From positions 434,001 to 498,000 of the forward strand of contig JADFCQ010000004.1 in NCBI GenBank assembly GCA_015223225.1: a stretch of DNA of 64,000 nt, given 5' to 3'. Every line of letters begins with the position of its first letter. Positions within the stretch are counted from its first letter, which is position 1. The notes below the pieces were generated by a model. That model did no database searches and was not told the DNA's origin. It saw only the letters and a list, made by a program, of their open reading frames with translations. Shown here piece by piece: positions 53,235 through 64,000 of this stretch. Source of the DNA: Acetobacteraceae bacterium H6797. Its GTDB lineage: Bacteria; Pseudomonadota; Alphaproteobacteria; Acetobacterales; Acetobacteraceae. The position numbers and the translations under genes are program-made.

Positions 53235-55559
53235 TCAGAAACGCGTTCCGAAGCCGAAGCGGAAGACCTGGGTTTCGTCGTAGGACTTCTTTACGACGGC
53301 CTGGGCGAGATCGATATTGATCAGGCCCATCGGGCTGCGCCAGGAGATGCCGACGCCGACGCCGACGCGCGGCGAGCCGTCATCGGCGACATTGGCGCCC
53401 GAGGAGGAGCCGGAGAGCGAGCCGATATCGACGAAGGTGCGGCCGAGCAGGCCGAGCTCGTCGGGAACCGGCAGCGGGAAGCGGAATTCGGTGGACTGGG
53501 TCCACATCGTCCGGCCGCCCAGGCTGTCCTTGGTCGAGATATCGCGCGGGCCGGCACCGGCCGTGGCGAAGCCGCGGAGGTTGTCGCCGCCGAGGAAGAA
53601 GCGGTCGATGATGCGCTCATCCTTGCCGCCGGTCGGCTGCAGGGTGCCGACGGTGCCCTGGATGGCGATCACATAGTTCTGGTCGCCGAGATACTGCTCG
53701 AGCGGGATGTAATAGGCGCCGTCGAGCTTCAGGCGGACATAGGAGACATCGCCACCGAGACCCGCGAAATCCGTGCCGAAGCGCGTGATCCAGCCGCTGC
53801 GCGGCTCGAGGCGGCTGTCGCGGCGGTCATAGGCGATGGTCTGGCTGATCTGCGACAGGACGCTGACGCCCGCTTGATCCTTGATGTAGATGCTCGCATT
53901 CGGGTCAATGTTGAACACGTTGCGGCGGATCAGCGAGTAGGACCAGGTCTGGCGCAGGTGCTCGTTGAACTCGTAGCCGATGCGAATGGCGCCACCGTAG
54001 CGGCGCTCCTCATAGCCCGAGTAGTCGAGCAGGTTGCGGCGCACGGCGAAGAGGTCGAAGCCGGCGGTCAGGTTGCGGTCGAGGAACTGCGGGTCGGTGA
54101 CCGAGAGGTCGATCTGCGAGCTCTTCTGCGCGATCTGCGTGCCGATGCGGGCATCGATGCCGGTGCCGAGGATGTTGCGCTCACGCAGGCTGATATCGGC
54201 CAGGGCGCCGGCATCGGTCGAGAAACCGCCGCCCAGCGAGACTTCGCCGGTGGCGCGCTCGACGACCTGGGTGTTCAGGAGAACCTTGTCGGCCTCGGAA
54301 CCCTGGCTGTTGGCGATATTGACCGAGCTGAAATAGCCCAGATCCTGGATGCGCTGACGCGAACGGCGGACCAGGGTGGCGTTGAAGGCGTCGCCCTCGG
54401 CGATGCGCATCTCCCGCCGGATCACGCGGTCCTGGGTGCGGGTATTGCCGGTGATGTCGATGCGCTCGACATAGCCGCGCGGGCCGTCGGCGATCTCGAA
54501 GGTCACGTCGATGATCTTGCTATCGGCGTGGCGGACGAGCTTCGGCGTCACTTCGACGAAGGGGAAGCCGCGCAGATTGGCTTCGTCCTGGATGGCCTGG
54601 GCGCTGCGCTCGATGGCGTCGCCATCATAGACCTCGCCCGGATCAACATCCGAGCGGTCGCGCAGACGCGAGGCATCGAGGTTGCGCACGCTGGAGGTCA
54701 CGTCGACCTTGCCGATGTGGTAGAGCGGGCCTTCGTTGATCGTATAGGTCACGAAGAAGCTGTCGCGGCTGGGCGAAAGCTCGGCCGAGGCGCCGGTCAC
54801 TTCGGCATCGGCATAGCCGTGGCGCTGATAGTAGCGGCGCAGCAGCTCGCGGTCGAAATTCATGCGCTCGGGCTGGTAGGTGTCGCTATCCGACAGGAAG
54901 CGGTACCAGGCCTGCTCGCGGGTGCCGACGATTTCCTTCAGCTTGCTGTCGGAAAAGGCCGTATTGCCAACGAAGGAGACGCGCGAGACCAGGGCGGCGT
55001 CGCTCTCCTTGATCTCGAAGACGACATCCACGCGATTCTGGTCGAGCTGGATGATCTTGGGCTCGATCTGCGTGCCGAAGCGGCCGCGGCGGGCGTAGAG
55101 ATCCAGCATCGTCTGCCGGTCGGCCTGGGCGACCTGCGGGGTGAAGACGGCGCGGGGGCGCAGCTGGATGGCGGCCTGCAGCACGTCGTCGGACACCTTG
55201 CGGTTGCCCTCGAAAGCGACGCGGTTAACGCTCGGATTCTCGACCACCTGCACGATCAGCGTGCTGCCGTTGCGGGTGATCGTGGCGTCCTTGAAGAGGC
55301 CCGTGCCGAAGAGCGTCCGCAGGCTGCGGTCGACCCGGTCGGCGTCATACGGGTCACCGGGCTGGACCAGCATATAGGAACGGACGGTGGCCGCCTCGAT
55401 CCGCTGGTTGCCGCGCACCTCGATGGCGGAGATCACACCCCCCTGCTGCGCCGCAGCCTGAGGAGAGGAAGGAGCGCGCCTGCTCTGGGCCGACGCCGGA
55501 TCGGCGGCGAACGGGATGAGGCAGGTAGCGGCAAGCAGAAGAGCGCGATGGGCGTACAA
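53235..55559 (-). CDS. bamA: Outer-membrane protein assembly factor BamA
   Basis: The 774-aa Omp85 protein inserts beta-barrel proteins into the outer membrane. It has a signal peptide ending ASA, five POTRA repeats (first: ISAIEVRGNQRIEAATV; last: VERIDITGNTRTQDRVIRREM), and a C-terminal barrel with the FFLGGDNLRGF lid motif and terminal phenylalanine (FGFGTRF). No in-frame ATG exists at the start; a TTG at 55559 with AGGA upstream is used. It heads the skp-lpxD-fabZ-lpxA-lpxI operon. The rseP gene often found before it is absent here. Confidence 0.96.
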   Translation of the reverse strand: MYAHRALLLAATCLIPFAADPASAQSRRAPSSPQAAAQQGGVISAIEVRGNQRIEAATVRSYMLVQPGDPYDADRVDRSLRTLFGTGLFKDATITRNGSTLIVQVVENPSVNRVAFEGNRKVSDDVLQAAIQLRPRAVFTPQVAQADRQTMLDLYARRGRFGTQIEPKIIQLDQNRVDVVFEIKESDAALVSRVSFVGNTAFSDSKLKEIVGTREQAWYRFLSDSDTYQPERMNFDRELLRRYYQRHGYADAEVTGASAELSPSRDSFFVTYTINEGPLYHIGKVDVTSSVRNLDASRLRDRSDVDPGEVYDGDAIERSAQAIQDEANLRGFPFVEVTPKLVRHADSKIIDVTFEIADGPRGYVERIDITGNTRTQDRVIRREMRIAEGDAFNATLVRRSRQRIQDLGYFSSVNIANSQGSEADKVLLNTQVVERATGEVSLGGGFSTDAGALADISLRERNILGTGIDARIGTQIAQKSSQIDLSVTDPQFLDRNLTAGFDLFAVRRNLLDYSGYEERRYGGAIRIGYEFNEHLRQTWSYSLIRRNVFNIDPNASIYIKDQAGVSVLSQISQTIAYDRRDSRLEPRSGWITRFGTDFAGLGGDVSYVRLKLDGAYYIPLEQYLGDQNYVIAIQGTVGTLQPTGGKDERIIDRFFLGGDNLRGFATAGAGPRDISTKDSLGGRTMWTQSTEFRFPLPVPDELGLLGRTFVDIGSLSGSSSGANVADDGSPRVGVGVGISWRSPMGLINIDLAQAVVKKSYDETQVFRFGFGTRF

Positions 55560-55778
55560 ATGCGAATTCCTGGCCGACGTGGGTCGCGGGCGTGCGGCAA
55601 ACTAACCAAGTCGCGCCTGCGCCGCCACCCCCGGTGTGTGACAGGCCTGACCCGTCGCCGTCACATCCTCGGGCTCTCTCCCCTGCCCGGAATCGGGCTG
55701 GGGCCGGCCTTTGGCCTGCGAAAGCGGCGGCAGGACTACGGATGCTTCCTCAAGGCGCTGATATCAAGTCATTTTTCA

Positions 55779-56789
55779 TTATTGTAACCGGCTGGCGTGC
55801 CAGCGGCGGAGCTTGATACGCCCGAGATCGAGCAATTTGAGGCGCAAAAGCCAGGCTTCCGCCTCCTTCACCATGGCGGCCGCCTGGGCCCGGCTGGGGC
55901 GGCGGCCCGTCTCGGCCATGCCGGCGCAAAGCCGCGCCCAGCCGGCCAGAACCTGCTTCCGCTGCCGGTCTCCGAGGTCTTCGGTAACATGGACCTGCAG
56001 TCGGGCCTCCTTGAAGGCGGCGCGCATGGCCGATTCGGCGGGCGGCGGGCCGCTCCGGCCCTCGGCGCGGCACCAGACCGGCAGAAGCTCGGCCCCCGGC
56101 CCCTGCTGGCCGAGCACGATTTCGGTCAGCACGAGCTGGCCGCTGGGTTTCAGCCCCGCGGTGATGGCGGCCAGGAAACGGGCCGCATCGCCCCCGCGCC
56201 GCAATGGTTCGAGCGCCAGGGCGTGTTCGTGGCCGCGCTCCTTGAAGGCGGGGACGGCACCGACATAGCCGTCCATGGCGATGCGGCGGCCGAAGGGGCG
56301 CAGCAGCGGGGCGGCCTCCGCCAGATGCTCCTGCTCTGATTCGTAGGCCGAGATCCAGCAGCCGCGCTGGGTGGCGATGGCCGAGGCCGCGCCGCCGGGG
56401 CCGCCATCGACCAGCAGCAATGTGTTCGCCGAGGTAAGCGGCAGGAGGGCGGCGAGGCGCAGCACCTCCTCCTCCCCGCCCGGCAGGCAATGGCCCTTGC
56501 CCCAGAGGCGCGAGCGGATTTCGGGCAAGGCCAGATCGACGGCGGAGGGGCCGGAGGGGGGCGATTCCTCCTCCGGCTCGGGGCCGAGTTCAGGGGGCAG
56601 GATGCTGTCCGGAAGCGGTTCCGGCGCGTCCTCGGGGTCAGGTTCGGGGAAACGGGGGCGGATGGGCTCGGGAAGCCAAGCGCAGGCCTTCACCACCCCG
56701 CCCCGCAGACGCGCGCCCAGCCTCGCCAGCCCAGGCCGCACCGGGCTGGACGAGCGCACTATTCCCCGCAAGGCGGGCAGGTCGGGCAT
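55779..56789 (-). CDS. Putative SAM-dependent methyltransferase-like protein
   Basis: The 336-aa protein has a disordered Pro/Glu-rich stretch (about 45-85) and then a Rossmann-like domain: NTLLLVDGGPGGAASAIA (motif I-like), a strand with acidic end WISAYESEQEHL, and a later strand SGQLVLTEIVLG. This resembles class I methyltransferases, though the substrate is unknown and motif I is atypical. It lies 219 bp upstream of bamA on the same strand and has a MITE behind its start. Confidence 0.65.
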   Translation of the reverse strand: MPDLPALRGIVRSSSPVRPGLARLGARLRGGVVKACAWLPEPIRPRFPEPDPEDAPEPLPDSILPPELGPEPEEESPPSGPSAVDLALPEIRSRLWGKGHCLPGGEEEVLRLAALLPLTSANTLLLVDGGPGGAASAIATQRGCWISAYESEQEHLAEAAPLLRPFGRRIAMDGYVGAVPAFKERGHEHALALEPLRRGGDAARFLAAITAGLKPSGQLVLTEIVLGQQGPGAELLPVWCRAEGRSGPPPAESAMRAAFKEARLQVHVTEDLGDRQRKQVLAGWARLCAGMAETGRRPSRAQAAAMVKEAEAWLLRLKLLDLGRIKLRRWHASRLQ

Positions 56790-56858
56790 CTGGCGGGCGG
56801 CTCCGTGAAGACCCGCCCAACCTCTCAGGAAAGGCTTAACCGGTTACTAACCGGCTCA

Positions 56859-57035
56859 GAGACTGTTTCGTAAAGCTGGCGGCTGAGGCTCTGGTCCCGA
56901 ATTTTTTGCGCCAGGGAGGCGGAGGCGCCCTCTTTCTCTCAGTGGGCCAAATGCGGGACATTTGGCCAAGCCACCAACGATGCTGGCGGGAAAAAGGCGG
57001 CCGGAGCCGACCCGCCAGCTTTATGAAACAGTCTC
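56859..57035. mobile_element. 177-bp MITE-like element with imperfect inverted ends
   Basis: The ends are near-perfect inverted repeats of about 24 bp: GAGACTGTTTCGTAAAGCTG at the left and its complement at the right, differing at one base (G versus A) within that stretch. The inside codes for nothing and holds a perfect 9-bp stem GGCCAAATG/CATTTGGCC (56945-56967). The flanking trinucleotides are TCA on the left and TTA on the right. The GAGACTGTTTC ends resemble IS5-group (IS1031-like) elements, which duplicate TNA; if so, one copy has mutated. The right TTA is the stop codon of the neighbouring gene. Confidence 0.75.
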
Positions 57036-58217
57036 TTAGTTCCCGTGCCGATTCCGGCGCTCGACATTGTGGCGCAGCAGGAATTCGCGCCCGAGCTTCA
57101 CGCGGCCGGTGCCGTTGTAATCGACGATATCGGCGGTCGCGTAGGTCTCGTTCCACGAATCGGGAATGAAGCTGCCGGTGCCGACCACGTCGATCGGGGC
57201 CTTGGCCTGGGCCATGACCCGGCACTTACCCACGCCGAAGCCGGAGGAGGCGATGATGCGCACCTTGGGGAAGCCGGCCTCGTCAAGCGCCTCGCGCATC
57301 CGCCAGATGGCGGCGGCCGAGACGCCGGTGCCGACCAGGTGGCGCAGTTCCGTCTCGCTGCGGTAGCGGCGGATCGCACCCGGGGCGTGGCGCTCCAGCA
57401 CGGCGTAGCTCTCGGCGGGGTCAAGCCCTTCGAGGAAGCGGCCGCCATGCGTGTCGAGCCGAACCGAGAGCCGGCCTTCCGCGGCGAGGCCGGGGAAGCG
57501 GCGGCAGACCTCCAGACCGTCGGTCACCTCGCGGCCGAAATAATCGACCAGCACGGTGAGGCCGTCATTCGGGAAGGTCTCGTGGAACATCTCGGCGGCG
57601 CGGACGGTGGAGCCGGCATAGCCGATCAGGGCATGCGGCATGGTGCCGAAGCCCTTCTCATTGCCGAACCAATGGGCCGAGCGGTCGGTCGCATTGCCGA
57701 TGAAGCCCTTGGCCCCCTCGGCCTGGGCGGCGCGGCTGCCGACGCTCGCCGCATAGCCCATGAGATCCTGCATCTCGGCACCGGCGCAGTGCCGGGCCTC
57801 CATGGCGAGGAAGGCGACCTCGGGCAGTTCGAGGCACATCTGATAGGCGTTATGCGCGGCGACGCAGGCGGCACCCAGCTTCTGGAGCAGGATGGTTTCG
57901 AGATCGGTCAGCGCGACGAAGGAGCCAGTGATGTAGAGCAGCGGATCGCCCGCGCCCACCCAGTCCCCTTCCTCGTGCATCATCTCGACCTCGATGCCGA
58001 CGCCCCGCGTCTCCGCCACGGCGCGCAGCCAGTCCACCGCCATTTTCGGGGCGAAGACCACCGGACGGCGGAGGAAGACGGCATAGGTGACGGGCGTATC
58101 GCCGAATTTCGAGACGATGGCCTTGGTGCGGTTGAAATAGGCGTCGGTCCGCGCACGGATATGCGCGTCCGACACTTCCTGCGGATCGATGGGCTCACCG
58201 CCCAGGGGGCGGATCAC
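57036..58217 (-). CDS. Nicotinate phosphoribosyltransferase family enzyme
   Basis: The 393-aa enzyme joins a pyridine base such as nicotinate to PRPP in NAD salvage. It shows [10 protein letters not shown] at the start, [54 protein letters not shown] and [17 protein letters not shown] at 58217 overlaps the aroG stop (GTGA), so the two are translationally coupled; the longer frame would run through aroG. The TAA stop lies against a MITE. The subgroup is the shorter, namA-like bacterial form, so the exact base is uncertain. Confidence 0.86.
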   Translation of the reverse strand: MIRPLGGEPIDPQEVSDAHIRARTDAYFNRTKAIVSKFGDTPVTYAVFLRRPVVFAPKMAVDWLRAVAETRGVGIEVEMMHEEGDWVGAGDPLLYITGSFVALTDLETILLQKLGAACVAAHNAYQMCLELPEVAFLAMEARHCAGAEMQDLMGYAASVGSRAAQAEGAKGFIGNATDRSAHWFGNEKGFGTMPHALIGYAGSTVRAAEMFHETFPNDGLTVLVDYFGREVTDGLEVCRRFPGLAAEGRLSVRLDTHGGRFLEGLDPAESYAVLERHAPGAIRRYRSETELRHLVGTGVSAAAIWRMREALDEAGFPKVRIIASSGFGVGKCRVMAQAKAPIDVVGTGSFIPDSWNETYATADIVDYNGTGRVKLGREFLLRHNVERRNRHGN

Positions 58218-59602
58218 TGCGCGGCGACCTGCGGGGCGGCACCCAGGCCCAGGCGGCGGGCCTTCAGTTCCTCGGCCACCAGGAAGGCGAGTTCCAGCGA
58301 CTGTTCCGCATTCAGGCGCGGATCGCAGGAGGTGGCGTAATTGGTGGAGAGATCGGTTTCGGAAAGGCGATGGGCGCCGCCGAGGCACTCCGTCACGTCC
58401 TGGCCGGTCATTTCCACATGCACGCCGCCGGCCCAGCTGCCCTCGGCCTGGTGCACGTCGAAGAACTGCTTCACCTCGCCCAGGATCGCGTCGAAGGAGC
58501 GGGTCTTGTACTCGTTCGCGGCCTTGATGGTGTTGCCGTGCATGGGATCACAGAGCCAGACCACTTCGCGGCCCGCGCGCTGAACGGCGCGAATCAGCGC
58601 GGGGAGCTTCTGCTCCACCTTACCCACGCCCATGCGGCTGATGAGCGTCAGGCGGCCGGGCTCGTTATTCGGGTTCAGGATCTCGGTGAGCTTGACCAGC
58701 TCGGCCGGGTCCATGCTGGGGCCGACTTTCATGCCGAGCGGGTTCTTCACGCCGCGGAGGAATTCGACATGCGCGCCGTCCGGCTGGCGGGTGCGGTCGC
58801 CGATCCAGAGGAAATGCGCCGAGCAGGCATAGGGGTCGCCGCTGGTGCTGTCCGTGCGGGTCAGCGCCTCCTCATAGGGAAGCAGCAGGCTCTCATGGGA
58901 GGTGTAGAATTCCGTCTCGCGGATCTGCGGCGCGTTGGAGCTGTTCATGCCGCAGGCGGCCATGAAGCGCAGCGTCTCGTCGATGCGGGTCGAGAGGTCG
59001 CGGTAGCGGTCGGCCAGGGGCGAGCGGGCGACGAAGCCCAGGTTCCAGCGATGGACCTGGTGCAGGTCGGCATAGCCGCCGGTCGCGAAGGCGCGCAGCA
59101 GGTTCAGCGTGCCGGCCGACTGCATATAGGCGAATTCCATGCGCGACGGATCGGGCACGCGGGCCTCGGCGGTGAAATCCGGGCCGTTGATGATGTCGCC
59201 GCGATAGCTCGGCAGGGTCACGCCGTTCGCGGTCTCGACATCGGAGGAGCGGGGTTTGGCGAACTGGCCGGCCATGCGGCCGATCTTCACCACGGGCAGG
59301 CCGCCGCCGAAGGTCAGCACCACGGCCATCTGCAGCAGGACGCGGAAGCTGTCGCGAATGATGTTCGCGTTGAAGTCGGAGAAGCTCTCCGCGCAGTCGC
59401 CGCCCTGCAGCACGAAGGCCTGGCCGCGCGAGGCGGCGGCGAGCGAATCCTTCAGACGGCGGGCTTCGCCGGCGAAGACCAGGGGCGGAAACTTGGCGAG
59501 TTTGGCTTCCATCGCCGTCAGCGCGGTGCTGTCGGGATAATCGGGAACCTGACGGATCGGCATGTCGCGCCAGGAGCCGGGGTGCCAGCTACGCATCGTC
59601 AT
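58214..59602 (-). CDS. aroG: Class II 3-deoxy-7-phosphoheptulonate synthase (DAHP synthase)
   Basis: The 462-aa enzyme starts the shikimate pathway from PEP and erythrose 4-phosphate. It has the plant-type signatures [65 protein letters not shown] and [18 protein letters not shown], with the metal-binding residues in these. The ATG at 59602 is used; the longer frame is not supported. It is coupled to the phosphoribosyltransferase gene. The 260 bp upstream hold its promoter and the end of thiC. Confidence 0.95.
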   Translation of the reverse strand: MTMRSWHPGSWRDMPIRQVPDYPDSTALTAMEAKLAKFPPLVFAGEARRLKDSLAAASRGQAFVLQGGDCAESFSDFNANIIRDSFRVLLQMAVVLTFGGGLPVVKIGRMAGQFAKPRSSDVETANGVTLPSYRGDIINGPDFTAEARVPDPSRMEFAYMQSAGTLNLLRAFATGGYADLHQVHRWNLGFVARSPLADRYRDLSTRIDETLRFMAACGMNSSNAPQIRETEFYTSHESLLLPYEEALTRTDSTSGDPYACSAHFLWIGDRTRQPDGAHVEFLRGVKNPLGMKVGPSMDPAELVKLTEILNPNNEPGRLTLISRMGVGKVEQKLPALIRAVQRAGREVVWLCDPMHGNTIKAANEYKTRSFDAILGEVKQFFDVHQAEGSWAGGVHVEMTGQDVTECLGGAHRLSETDLSTNYATSCDPRLNAEQSLELAFLVAEELKARRLGLGAAPQVAAQ

Positions 59603-59827
59603 CTCACGTATTTCCAACCCAAAACGGCCGCCAGCATAACGCCGGCTCGGCCTCCAATCCACAGCCTGCGCGATCCGCGGGCAAAGGTCATCCTCTTCGC
59701 CCGCTTGGCAGGCAGGCATTGTGGGCAGGCCTGCCGCCGGGCGGGGCCGTGGATGGCGGGTTGTTTGCCCGCCCTGGCGGCCGGTTTCCAGCGAATTCGG
59801 GGCAGGAACGGCCGCGCAGACGGCTTT

Positions 59828-59853
59828 GGGCCGGCGGTGTCCCCCGCCGGCCC
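59828..59853 (-). terminator. Strong hairpin after thiC
   Basis: A perfect 10-bp inverted repeat GGGCCGGCGG/CCGCCGGCCC with a 6-nt loop lies 10 bp beyond the thiC stop. There is no T run on the minus strand, so it may be a weak intrinsic terminator. Confidence 0.5.
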
Positions 59854-59862
59854 TTTCAAGGG

Positions 59863-61722
<1,860 letters not shown>

Positions 61723-61800
61723 TCATCGAGAAAGGGCTGCGCCGGCGCGAATGCGGCTGCCATGGCGCGGCGGCGCGAGGCGCGCGCCGATGCCGTGAAA

Positions 61801-61895
61801 TTCCCATCCCTTCGCCGGCATGACCCGGATCAGGTTCGACGGGTCAGGGGAGATACCCCTCTCTCAGCCGCTCGGTCGCGGCTCCCCGGAGAACG
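61801..61895 (-). ncRNA. TPP riboswitch (THI element) controlling thiC
   Basis: Read on the minus strand the region contains the conserved blocks in order: GGGGAGCC, GGCTGAGAGAGGGG, GACCCGTCGAACCTGATC, GGGTCATGCCGGCGAAGGGA. These are the thiamine-sensing helices of the THI box, with CTGAGA and GAACCTGATC the key cores. It lies directly before thiC in the right orientation. Ends are approximate. Confidence 0.96.
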
Positions 61896-61957
61896 GGGCG
61901 AGGATAGGCGCGGGAGGGAGGGCGCGGTCAAGCAGGCCGCGCATGAAGGATAGGACA

Positions 61958-61988
61958 GGCAGGGAAAGGCCTAGGCCCCTTCCCTGCC
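61958..61988 (-). terminator. Hairpin after leuB
   Basis: GGCAGGGAA and TTCCCTGCC, with further GGCC pairing inside, form a strong stem 8 bp past the leuB stop and before the thiC leader. Only scattered T residues follow, so termination strength is uncertain. Confidence 0.55.
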
Positions 61989-61995
61989 CGCTTAA

Positions 61996-63111
61996 TCAGG
62001 CGGCGAGCTTGTCCAGCTCGCGCACGATGGCCTCGCCCATCACGCCGGTGCCGACGCGGGCGGCGCCGGGCTGCATGATGTCGGCGGTGCGGAGGCCGCC
62101 GGCCAGCGTCTTCTTCACCGCCTGCTCCAGAAGCTGCGCATCTTCCTCCATGCCGAAGGACCAGCGCAGCAGCATGGCGAAGGAGAGGATCTGGGCGCAG
62201 GGATTGGCGATGCCCTTGCCCGCGATATCCGGCGCCGAGCCGTGGATCGGCTCATAGAGCGCGTTGCGGCGGCCGGATTCGTCAGGCGCGCCGAGGGTCG
62301 CGGAGGGCAGCATGCCGAGCGAGCCCGTCGCGGCGGCGGCAAGATCGGAGAGCAGGTCACCGAAGAGGTTCGAGGCGAGGATGACGTCGAACTGCTTCGG
62401 ACGCATGCAGAGCTGCATGGCGCAATTATCGGCATACATGTTCTCGAGCGTCACGTCCGGGAACTCGGCCTTGTGCACCTCGCCCACGATCTGGCGCCAG
62501 AAGCGGCCGGACTGCATGACGTTCGCCTTCTCGACGCTCGTCACCTTCTTGCCGGGGCGCTTGCGGGCGAGTTCGAAAGCGACGCGGGCGACGCGGGCGA
62601 TCTCGTTCTCGTTGTAGCTCTCGGTATCGAAGGCGCGGCGCAGGCCGGCCGGCGTGGTGTCGAGGCCGCGGGGCTCGCCGAAATAGATGCCGCCCGTGGA
62701 TTCACGGACGATCATGATGTCGAGCCCCTGGACCACCTCCTTCTTGAGCGAGGAGGCATCGACCAAGGGATCAAGCACGATGGCCGGGCGCAGATTGGCG
62801 AAGAGGCCGAGATCCTTGCGCAGGCGCAGGATGCCCAGCTCCGGGCGCTGCTCGAAGGGCAGGCCATCCCATTTCGGGCCGCCGACCGAGCCGAAGAGCA
62901 CGGCGTCGCAGGCCATGGCGCGCTCGACCGTCTTGTCCGGGCAGGGATGACCGGTCGCGTCGATGGCGGCACCGCCGACAAGGCCTTCCTCCAGGGCGAA
63001 GGAGACGTGGCGGCGGCGATCCATCCATTCGATCACGCGGCGCACCTCGCCCATGACCTCGGGGCCGATACCATCGCCGGGGAGGACCAGCAGGCGCTTA
63101 TTGGCAGTCAT
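61996..63111 (-). CDS. leuB: 3-isopropylmalate dehydrogenase
   Basis: The 371-aa enzyme oxidises and decarboxylates 3-isopropylmalate in leucine synthesis. It has [80 protein letters not shown] and [16 protein letters not shown] with the NAD-binding region. It follows leuD by 33 bp in the same operon. Confidence 0.97.
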   Translation of the reverse strand: MTANKRLLVLPGDGIGPEVMGEVRRVIEWMDRRRHVSFALEEGLVGGAAIDATGHPCPDKTVERAMACDAVLFGSVGGPKWDGLPFEQRPELGILRLRKDLGLFANLRPAIVLDPLVDASSLKKEVVQGLDIMIVRESTGGIYFGEPRGLDTTPAGLRRAFDTESYNENEIARVARVAFELARKRPGKKVTSVEKANVMQSGRFWRQIVGEVHKAEFPDVTLENMYADNCAMQLCMRPKQFDVILASNLFGDLLSDLAAAATGSLGMLPSATLGAPDESGRRNALYEPIHGSAPDIAGKGIANPCAQILSFAMLLRWSFGMEEDAQLLEQAVKKTLAGGLRTADIMQPGAARVGTGVMGEAIVRELDKLAA

Positions 63112-63144
63112 CCGTGTTTCCTCAAGTCAGATCAGGCCCAAAAA

Positions 63145-63756
63145 TCAGGAATATAGCCAGGGGCGCTCGGCCCGGAGCTTGGCCTCGTAGCTGTCGATCG
63201 AGCCGGTGTGCTGCATGGTCTGGCCGATTTCGTCCAGGCCGTTGAGCAGCAGATGCTTGCGCAGCGGGTCGATCTCGAAGGGGATTTCCTCGCCGCTCGG
63301 GCGGATGACCACCTGGCGGGCGAGATCCACCGTGACGCGGGCATTGGCGCCAAGCTTCGCGTCTTCCACCAGCTTTTCGCAGATGGCACGCGGCAGGCGC
63401 ACGGGCAGAATGCCGTTCTTGAAGCAGTTATTGTGGAAGATATCGGCGAAATCCGGCGCGATGACGCAGCGGATGCCGAAATCCAGCAGCGCCCAGGGGG
63501 CGTGCTCGCGCGAGGAGCCGCAGCCGAAATTCTCATAGGCGATGAGAACCTCGGCGTGGCGATAGGGCTCCTGGTTCAGGACGAAATCCGGGTTCTCGGA
63601 GCCGTCGGCCTTGTAGCGCATATTCGCGAAGGCCGATTTGCCGAGGCCGCTGCGCTGAATGGTCTTCAGGAAGCGGGCCGGGATGATCATGTCCGTATCG
63701 ACATTGGCCAGCGGCAGCGGGGCCGCGATGCCGGTGAGCGTGTTGAAGGGCTGCAT
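63145..63756 (-). CDS. leuD: 3-isopropylmalate dehydratase small subunit
   Basis: The 203-aa swivel-domain subunit pairs with LeuC to isomerise isopropylmalate. It shows [42 protein letters not shown] and [17 protein letters not shown]. The start lies 1 bp after the leuC stop (TGA C ATG), indicating translational coupling. Confidence 0.97.
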   Translation of the reverse strand: MQPFNTLTGIAAPLPLANVDTDMIIPARFLKTIQRSGLGKSAFANMRYKADGSENPDFVLNQEPYRHAEVLIAYENFGCGSSREHAPWALLDFGIRCVIAPDFADIFHNNCFKNGILPVRLPRAICEKLVEDAKLGANARVTVDLARQVVIRPSGEEIPFEIDPLRKHLLLNGLDEIGQTMQHTGSIDSYEAKLRAERPWLYS

Positions 63757-63757
63757 G

Positions 63758-64000
63758 TCAGGCGATCTCCCGCACGTCGGTCAGCTTGCCGGTCACCGCC
63801 GCGGCGGCGGCCATGGCCGGGGAAAGCAGGTGGGTGCGGCCGCCGGGGCCCTGGCGGCCTTCGAAATTGCGGTTCGAGGTGCTGGCGCAGCGCTGGCCGG
63901 GGGTCAGCTTATCGGGGTTCATACCCAGGCACATGGAGCAGCCCGCCTCGCGCCATTCGAAACCGGCTTCCTTGAGGACGATGTCGAGCCCTTCGTCCTC
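63758..64000 (-). CDS. leuC: 3-isopropylmalate dehydratase large subunit, C-terminal end only
   Basis: The last 80 codons are visible; the rest lies beyond the right edge. They contain [16 protein letters not shown] with two cluster-binding cysteines, then [32 protein letters not shown], which is the conserved end of aconitase-type LeuC. The TGA stop at 63758-63760 is 1 bp before leuD. The operon order is leuC-leuD-leuB. Confidence 0.95.
   Translation of the reverse strand, partial: EDEGLDIVLKEAGFEWREAGCSMCLGMNPDKLTPGQRCASTSNRNFEGRQGPGGRTHLLSPAMAAAAAVTGKLTDVREIA

Noticed and set aside
55630-55670. TGTGAC and GTCACA arms upstream of bamA as a regulator site
   Set aside because: Only 6-bp arms with a long spacer; expected by chance and no matching regulator is nearby.
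53103-55787. Very long (894-aa) plus-strand frame antisense to bamA
   Set aside because: Shadow of a GC-rich gene; the opposite strand has a clear full-length BamA. The same applies to long antisense frames over aspS, thiC and fumA.

Overview
The window is high-GC DNA from an alphaproteobacterium. A Rhodospirillales/Acetobacteraceae (Roseomonas-like) host is the best guess. The basis is the overall GC-rich codon use, two TctC/Bug-type solute-binding proteins without their permeases, an EipB/DUF1849 periplasmic protein, the alphaproteobacterial-looking bamA-skp-lpxD-fabZ-lpxA-lpxI order, and phage genes of kinds common in this group. No 16S gene is present, so the assignment is inference.

The window splits into two parts at a tRNA-Arg(CCU) gene at 28293-28369. 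Everything on the 3' side of the tRNA (1 to about 28.3 kb) is accessory. From right to left, 16133 down to 1 is a largely co-oriented minus-strand phage-type early region: two unrecognised regulatory-looking genes, a sigma-like factor, small phage proteins, a RecA-fold ATPase, a DUF669-like ssDNA-binding protein, a Cas4-like Fe-S nuclease, a possible AcrVA2-like protein, a RecD2/Dda-like helicase, a Toprim plus VapE-type primase-helicase, a RuvC-like resolvase, a DUF6456 protein and a ParB-domain DNA methyltransferase that runs off the left edge. Between the primase and the resolvase lies a non-coding block with nine exact copies of an 8-bp word in mirrored clusters, which looks like a replication origin or operator. 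A UDG-fold cargo gene sits in the opposite orientation at 1920-3077. A translationally coupled serine-recombinase cassette (16.2-18.8 kb) faces right and ends in an imperfect palindrome.

From 18.9 to 28.0 kb is a plus-strand defence-type operon: a type III-like restriction helicase-nuclease, its DNA methyltransferase with a conspicuous AT-rich patch where the target-recognition domain should lie, an unknown 274-aa protein, and a helicase with a RelE/ParE-like domain fused in front of a UvrD-like motor.

From 28.3 kb onward the genes are ordinary chromosome: small envelope proteins, eipB-like, aspS, rnd, then an IclR-controlled catabolic cluster (dihydroorotate-dehydrogenase-like enzyme, DUF6282 hydrolase, TctC protein, cupin), two glutathione transferases, a region with two non-homologous fumarases (class II fumC and class I fumA) enclosing small detoxification proteins, wrbA, a CoA-transferase/enoyl-CoA hydratase pair with another TctC protein, the outer-membrane/lipid A operon (bamA, skp, lpxD, fabZ, lpxA, lpxI, gloA), a methyltransferase-like gene, a MITE inserted exactly at the stop codon of a nicotinate phosphoribosyltransferase gene that is coupled to class II DAHP synthase (aroG), thiC under a TPP riboswitch, and leuC-leuD-leuB entering from the right edge.
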